From: Anadara kagoshimensis
Taxonomy: Eukaryota; Mollusca; Bivalvia; Arcoida; Arcidae
DNA: 64,000 bases
Assembly (NCBI GenBank): GCA_021292105.1
Contig: CM037871.1
Location: forward strand, 60,286,866-60,350,865
Direction of reading: 5' to 3'
Part shown: in pieces, positions 58,565 through 64,000 of the stretch
How positions within the stretch are numbered: position 1 is the stretch's first letter
How the letters are laid out: every line of letters begins with the position of its first letter
Notes under the pieces: model-generated
Told to the model about the DNA's origin: nothing
What the model saw: only the letters and a program-made list of their open reading frames with translations
Databases searched by the model: none
Made by a program: the position numbers and the translations under genes

Positions 58565-60195
58565 AGACCTCCAAGTATTCGACTTATTTCACAACTACTT
58601 ATAAGGTTTTTACCCATTGTGTATTATCGTGCTTTGTCTTGATTTTTTTCCTCTTTTGTGTTTGTGTATACATACTATTGTGCTATTGTTGTTTTGGGAA
58701 GAAGGGATCGCTTTTAAACAAATCGCCACTACAGCCAAATACCACACAGAGAAAAAAGCAATATCTTCACTTAAACATCAGCAATATAGCTATTGACGTT
58801 TTTATAATTGTCAAACGTTCAATTTATGTGGTACACCAGAGATCTACTTACAACTATATAAATGGTGTTTGTTATCGTAATCAGAAGTTGCAATATACGA
58901 TATACCAGTAAAAATAATTAAGTTCATTATAACCCAATACCAACTAGAACAAGTGTCTGGCGATCTGGAATTCGGAATGTTGGAATGTAATCTCCACAGT
59001 ATTAGGTATATGCAGTAGAGGAAATTAAGATTCTGATATTTTCATGTTTTAAGCAGATTATGTTCTAGATAAGCACGTCACGGTGTATCGTCTGCCATGT
59101 TTGTTTTGATGAACTTCGTCATAGTATCTCGTCTCACTTGTTTGTTTTGATGAACTCTGGCACGGGTTGGCTGATTCTATTACTCTATCTATGTCAGCCG
59201 TGAAATTAATAAATCTATCCTGGACAGTATCATAGTCATTAGGATTTGATAAGTGAAAGATGTATACTTAGAAACTGATAAAGCTACGAAAAACAAATCA
59301 CAAAGAGAACTTAAAACACACGAAAAATAAAATATACACCTGAAAAGCATGTCTTCTTCACAATAATGTATCAATTTTATATTCACATGTATAATATATT
59401 TTAATACCTGTTCTTGTTTATCGATTTCCTATTTTTCCTCACAATTTCAAGATGAAAGATTTTTATACTTTGCAATACAGTGCATCTTATATTGAAGAAA
59501 TAGATACAATCTCGTATACGTTTCAACATTTATATTTTAGCACTGAATAACAAGACGATGATGGTACCGTTTTTTAAACTTGATCACTTCAGTAATTATA
59601 AAGACAATACACCTGTGAACTTGATAACACTCGTTATATAAATACCATGCAAAAAATATATGTATTTTTTATATAAACAATTTAAATAATAAAATCAAAT
59701 TAAATTTTGAAAACTTGAAAGTATACAAAAGTGTTAAGTTGCTTGTCATTGATGGACTGCTATATAAAGAAAATTGAAGGGTGAAAGCTGATGGAAACTT
59801 TTAATTTATGTTTGGAAAACATGATTATTTTTTCTATATTAAAAAATCAAAATAGAGAATTTCATATTAATGCTTGACCTTGATTTAAATTCATTTGAAC
59901 ATACATATAGAACTATCCTTTATAATATCACACAGTGAGTCTTGCATTTTTTAAGTCTGTTTTGTCACCATTAGAAAATCCATAGACACTGGTGTGAGAA
60001 TTTATTAAAATTAGTGAGCTGGCAAAAGTGGTTTAAATTTTGTAAACCTTTGGATTACGTAAAATTAGGAATCCATTTATTATTTACTATCATTATCGGT
60101 GCTGTAAAATACAAATGTAATAAAAGTTTTTCATGCTTCCAGTTACTGGTTGATACTATCTTAATTCGAGGCAATCACTGGCGTGGTGATGTATC
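58565..60195. other. No recognisable gene
   Basis: AT-rich. 59095-59165 holds two loose copies of 'tgtttgttttgatgaact'. The 116-codon frame at 58561 opens with TTG and is not supported. Confidence 0.55.
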
Positions 60196-60199
60196 CATG

Positions 60200-60605
60200 A
60201 TTTAGTAACTTTAAGGCTTTTCTAAAACGGTATCGCGTAGATATAAGTACATTTTCATTGGCTGCTAAATATACAATCCAACATGTTTTACAAACACTAA
60301 AGTGGTACTTTGCTTTATATTTTTAAGTGTCCAACTATTGTTGATTGACAAGGAAATTATGATGTTCCTCAGAAGAAATAGATTGGTGTAAAAATCGAAA
60401 GTTATATGTCAAAAACAATATTCCATCAGCAAATTTCAAAAGAATTCCTAATTACTGGTTATTCGACATATAATATAATTATGTCTATTTAAAATTATTT
60501 CGTTTAAAATCAGGTTACTTTTTCGGACGTCAGAGACTTGTCAAAAAGTAATTTCCAAAACGGTGGAAGGAAAAATGTCAAATTGAAACACAATTTTTTA
60601 AATAT
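60200..60605 (+). repeat. Dispersed repeat family F, copy 2
   Basis: 'ggtatcgcgt', 'gttattcgacatataa', 'gacttgtcaaaaagtaat', 'aaaacggtggaagga' and 'gaaacacaatt' match 21120-21705. It lacks the terminal 'ttggcgttcctactg'. Confidence 0.65.
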
Positions 60606-61219
60606 ATTTATTGGAACAGAAATTGTATTGTACAATGAATAAAGCAAAACCACACAACTTACGACCTGCAATTTTATTGGAGGTGTCCATCTAGTTATTT
60701 AATAAATATAAATGGATTCCAAAGTCAGTAAATAACTGGTCACCTAAGTTGATTTACCATTGGTGTATGATTGGCAATTTTCGTTTTGTTATTCTTTTTT
60801 AAGGTTTAAAAATAACTAAATCAAGAATCGTCAAATTGCTCAACAATATCCAGTATTCCAATATATAGCGACTTCAATGTCAAGATTTACCATGACCTTA
60901 GGTTATGGAATAGCGTGTTACTTTCCTGTCCTTCAGTAATGGCTTTTTCCAGTCTACAAGTTAAATCGTGTATCAAAATTACTGACACGAGAAATGGTTT
61001 TTGTCAGCAGTATGTCGTTGTTTTTGAAGTACATATCCTGTTTTGGCTAGGAACACCATAATATATACTGCATCTAGTCACGGTTTATCAAACAGGGGGA
61101 TCTCTGTTAAGTACAAGGCTTTTGCATTGCTTTGCTTGTAAATGAAACTTTGAATACATATGTGTACATGTACTATTGCATTGTCAAATGTATTAGAATT
61201 TGAATTAAATCTTTTTAGT

Positions 61220-61284
61220 TGTGTTGATGTGCTGATTTTGAATTTCTATCAAAATAATGCATTCAAAATCAGCACACGACAATT
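61220..61284. mobile_element. 65-bp hairpin, family E copy 2
   Basis: 'gtgctgattttgaat' and 'attcaaaatcagcac' are perfect 15-bp inverses. Same sequence family as 48042-48108, 13 kb away. Confidence 0.75.
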
Positions 61285-61477
61285 GATTTAACAATAAATC
61301 ATATAGTAAGTATTATAACATGCACATAGCAATGTTTACATGCTGGCTGCTATTATTAACACCAGCTATAAGATAAGCCACTCCCCTACATCCATATAGG
61401 CTTAATTGGTGTACCACCGGATTTTCAAATAGGTCAGCTTCGGCCTTTAAATTAAAAATACACTATTTTAATAGAAA

Positions 61478-61695
61478 TAAGCACCTTCTGTTTAGCTAGC
61501 TACATCGGCCACGCGTAAAATCGAAATTGAAAAGAACATAATGGTATTTGATGTCCAATATACCCAGGGTAATTTTTGATATGGAAACATCATACTTATC
61601 AACAATACTGTGATGCCGGTCATAACACTTTTTGTTGTGTTGATAAACCTGGGTTTGCAATATCACTGGGTCACCAATTTATTTATAAGCATAAA
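61478..61695 (+). repeat. Family A, 3' two thirds
   Basis: Starts at the core 'aagcaccttctgtttagctagc' (in two overlapping pieces), then 'acccagggtaatttttgat', 'caacaatactgtgatg', 'tgggtttgcaatatc' and 'caatttatttataagc'. Confidence 0.75.
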
Positions 61696-62299
61696 TAGTT
61701 TCAAAGCAAAGTATTTTCTCTCTTTCCTATAGGATATCCAGGTCAAAATAAATGACTTGAGTCAACAGGTGTCAACAAGTTTATCCCAGTTACATGTCAT
61801 TTCTTTTTATATTTGCATGATTTGACACGCTTTTAACATGTGCGTGAGTGCTATTTTATTGACATATATGATTTTTATATGGTTATGATAATTTTCCCGT
61901 ATCTTTAAAAGAAATCATCATTTTCAAAAAATATATATAATATATAAAAAATATAAAAACAACATATAAAAAAATAATCTGAAAATAATTAAAACAGAAT
62001 AAGTAAAAAGTTGACATATCTCTTTACTTCAAAGCTTCTTATCAGTATCGTACTAATCGACAAACTTCAACGATTCAACGAAGCTAATTAAATTTTAATG
62101 AATAATGTTTCCAAAATAAAAGTGTAAACCCTTGATTTTTTATCAAACAATAATTGAAAACGTCAGTATATCAATGAACAATTAAGTCTAGTGGCGTTTG
62201 ATAAGCATGCTTTATAACCGTTTCCTTTCGGTACGTTCAAAAAGGCGTTGAAATTTTTATAGAAGAAACTCTTGTTTTCAAGATTCAATAAAGAATAAT

Positions 62300-62760
62300 A
62301 TAGAAGGTCACATTATTTCAGCCAGAGTGCGTCATGTGCCCATCACATGTACATGTAACCAATGCAACTTACCCACGGGGGCGATGGCCAGGACATATCT
62401 CAACCGCTATCTACCAGGATCGAGGTAATAAATATTTAACCTGCTCCAACAAACGAGTAATAAACGCGGCCATTGCAACCTCAAATAACTAGAACTGTCT
62501 CTTTAGAGTCAAATACGCCCGCCCCAAACAGCTACATAGGTATAATGTTTTTCCGCGACCCTGACCTTTCTGATATGACCTTGGTTCAAGGTCATGAGAC
62601 ATCTTTGGACCATTTAGATAATTCATGTGAAGTTGTGTGACAGTCGTCCAAACTGATTATGAGATAGGGTTCGGGCACAATTTTACACGGACAGACAGAC
62701 ATACATGTGCATGGCGCTTCCTATATCCTCCACTTCAAACTAGTTTGTTGTGGTATATAT
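62300..62760 (+). repeat. Probable dispersed repeat with AGGTCA pair
   Basis: A more GC-rich stretch with 'accctgacctttctg', 'tgaccttggttcaaggtca' (62576-62594), 'tagggttcgggcacaatttt' and 'acggacagacagacatac', a layout often seen in mollusc dispersed repeats. Only one copy is in the window, so class is unknown. Confidence 0.45.
62576..62594. promoter_or_regulatory. Everted AGGTCA pair
   Basis: TGACCTTGGTTCAAGGTCA: two extended half-sites (TCAAGGTCA type) facing outward with a 5-base gap. This is the kind of sequence bound by nuclear receptors such as FTZ-F1 or ERR. It lies in a probable repeat, so function is unproven. Confidence 0.25.
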
Positions 62761-62764
62761 GTCG

Positions 62765-64000
62765 AGAATTATAAGGTAGAAATTCCAAGTTTTCTCTTTG
62801 GTATCTTCAATTCACGAGATTTATTGGACAGAAAGAATTCTCTTTGGATCATTTGACAATATCGACGGGCGTGTGAAATTAGTTATTTTTATTGGTAGCA
62901 TTTTATATTATACCACATTAGTATTCTAGTGGCAAAAGAGAATTTCCTTCAGTAATGAAAATTGTATTTGTTTGTGATTACGACCCTGATACAATCTCTA
63001 TCGACCAGCTGGTTGATACATTGATAAAACAATTGTGTTATATATGTCGATATGCATATGACAAATAAGTGATATGTTTGTCATTCATTAAGTACCTGCT
63101 GCTGTGTAAAGCTAACAAATAAATTTCCTCTTCCGTCTTTTGTTTTCAGATTGATTTAATTTATATTTTCCTTCATGTATATTTTATAGTTTTATCAATT
63201 GTGATGTTTTGACGTTTTTTTCTATATTTTAATTTGTCTGTTTACTTTGCTCAGAAAGAAACAAATTCGTCAAATTTAATTAAGTAGAGTCAAAGTGTTC
63301 TGTTTTTTAACTACCGTGATGATGGACATTTGGCGGGTAAAATCCATTTGCGCCATTTTAGCGTCCTTTTCCGCCACAACCTGTTTGCGCCAGTACCGGT
63401 ATATCATTTCTGCACCAACTTTTTAAAACCCCTTAGTCCTTTTGCGACAATATGGTACCTTACTGTCTCACGCGCTGGTGGAGATATGAACAATAATTCT
63501 GGGGACAAATGCTTGGTTGAACTTGTGTTCTTCAATTACAATTATTAATTTTCCTCTATTAGATTCCAACTTTTTAATTTCAACATCCATGTTGTACTAT
63601 TGATTTCAAAACGAAACTCGATTTATATTTCATGTTTTATCAATCTACGATGTAATTCTATCACGATACTACACGTGTATACCGTTACTTATCTTCTTTT
63701 ACTTTTTTTATTATTTATTCTGAACAGAGATCACTACTCACCAAACGTATTTGAAACACTTACCTGTTCACATTTATAACATAAATTACCTGTACAGGTA
63801 AACTGGCACAAAAGACCTTCAGATTCTGGCGGAATTAAAACACCAGACATTTAAATAAGTGGTGGAAATGATACCTCTAAAAATTAAAATATGTAATTGG
63901 CGCAAGAGGACGCTTCCTCATTTAGCAACGACTGTCCTCATGATTGTATGATTGTTAACCATTGACACACACATATATCTATTCAATTTAACAAATAAAA
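62765..64000. other. No recognisable gene
   Basis: AT-rich. 63325-63400 has 'ttggcgggtaaaatcc', 'tttgcgccattttagcg', and 63895 has 'attggcgcaagaggacg', a possible but unproven repeat pair. Confidence 0.5.

Noticed and set aside
58561-58911. 116-codon open frame on the + strand
   Set aside because: It opens with TTG, not ATG, begins in the worn edge of a minisatellite, is rich in chance hydrophobic codons, and matches no known family.
63325-63915. Possible transposon with 'ggcgc'-type ends
   Set aside because: The two ends do not match well enough as inverted repeats and no target duplication is visible.

Overview
The window looks like nuclear DNA of an invertebrate animal, most likely a bivalve or other mollusc. 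It is strongly A+T-rich with no bacterial-style gene packing. It is full of decayed transposable elements, fold-back elements, minisatellites and microsatellites, and it carries tRNA-derived SINEs whose tails end in a 'gggacgttaaac'-type sequence of the kind known from molluscs. The species cannot be fixed from the sequence alone. No intact protein-coding gene, true tRNA, rRNA or CRISPR array could be supported. The only recognisable protein remains are two transposon fossils: a Crypton-like (DUF3504-type) tyrosine recombinase on the + strand at about 5.8-7.3 kb, and the 3' end of a LINE open reading frame 2 on the - strand at about 45.7-46.2 kb.

Layout. 0-5.6 kb: three pieces of the commonest repeat (family A) in otherwise plain AT-rich DNA. 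5.6-7.4 kb: the Crypton fossil with hairpins just upstream. 7.6-13 kb: a fold-back element, a family-B copy, a family-C copy holding a long poly(A), and a 5-unit 91-bp satellite. 13-16.4 kb: a 515-bp unit, itself a giant hairpin plus flank, duplicated head to tail, followed by three more hairpins and a dimeric tRNA-derived SINE. 17.8-21.7 kb: a stretch bounded by 13-16 bp inverted repeats with TAA on both sides, containing a nested MITE. 22.5-24.7 kb: tandem family-B copies and family-A copies. 27.8-38.6 kb: SINEs, three MITEs of one family, a 1.48-kb element with TA target duplication, and several family-A copies. 38.6-42 kb: almost featureless. 42-46.5 kb: the fullest family-A copy, a 63-bp repeat, the LINE fossil and a perfect 51-bp-arm palindrome. 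48-53 kb: family-A copies and a 274-bp hairpin. 54.7-58.6 kb: a minisatellite cluster with two nearly perfect arrays (14 x 35 bp and 12 x 61 bp). 59-64 kb: scattered repeats.

The main observations are a Crypton fossil whose catalytic tetrad can still be read across frames; an unclassified dispersed repeat (family A), about 19 pieces in 64 kb, with a preserved core containing a TAGCTAGCTA palindrome and a CACGTG box; and an unusual density of fold-back DNA, some of it with perfect arms and therefore young. These elements do not form a pathway. The window reads as intergenic or intronic repeat-rich DNA shaped by transposition, local duplication and hairpin formation.
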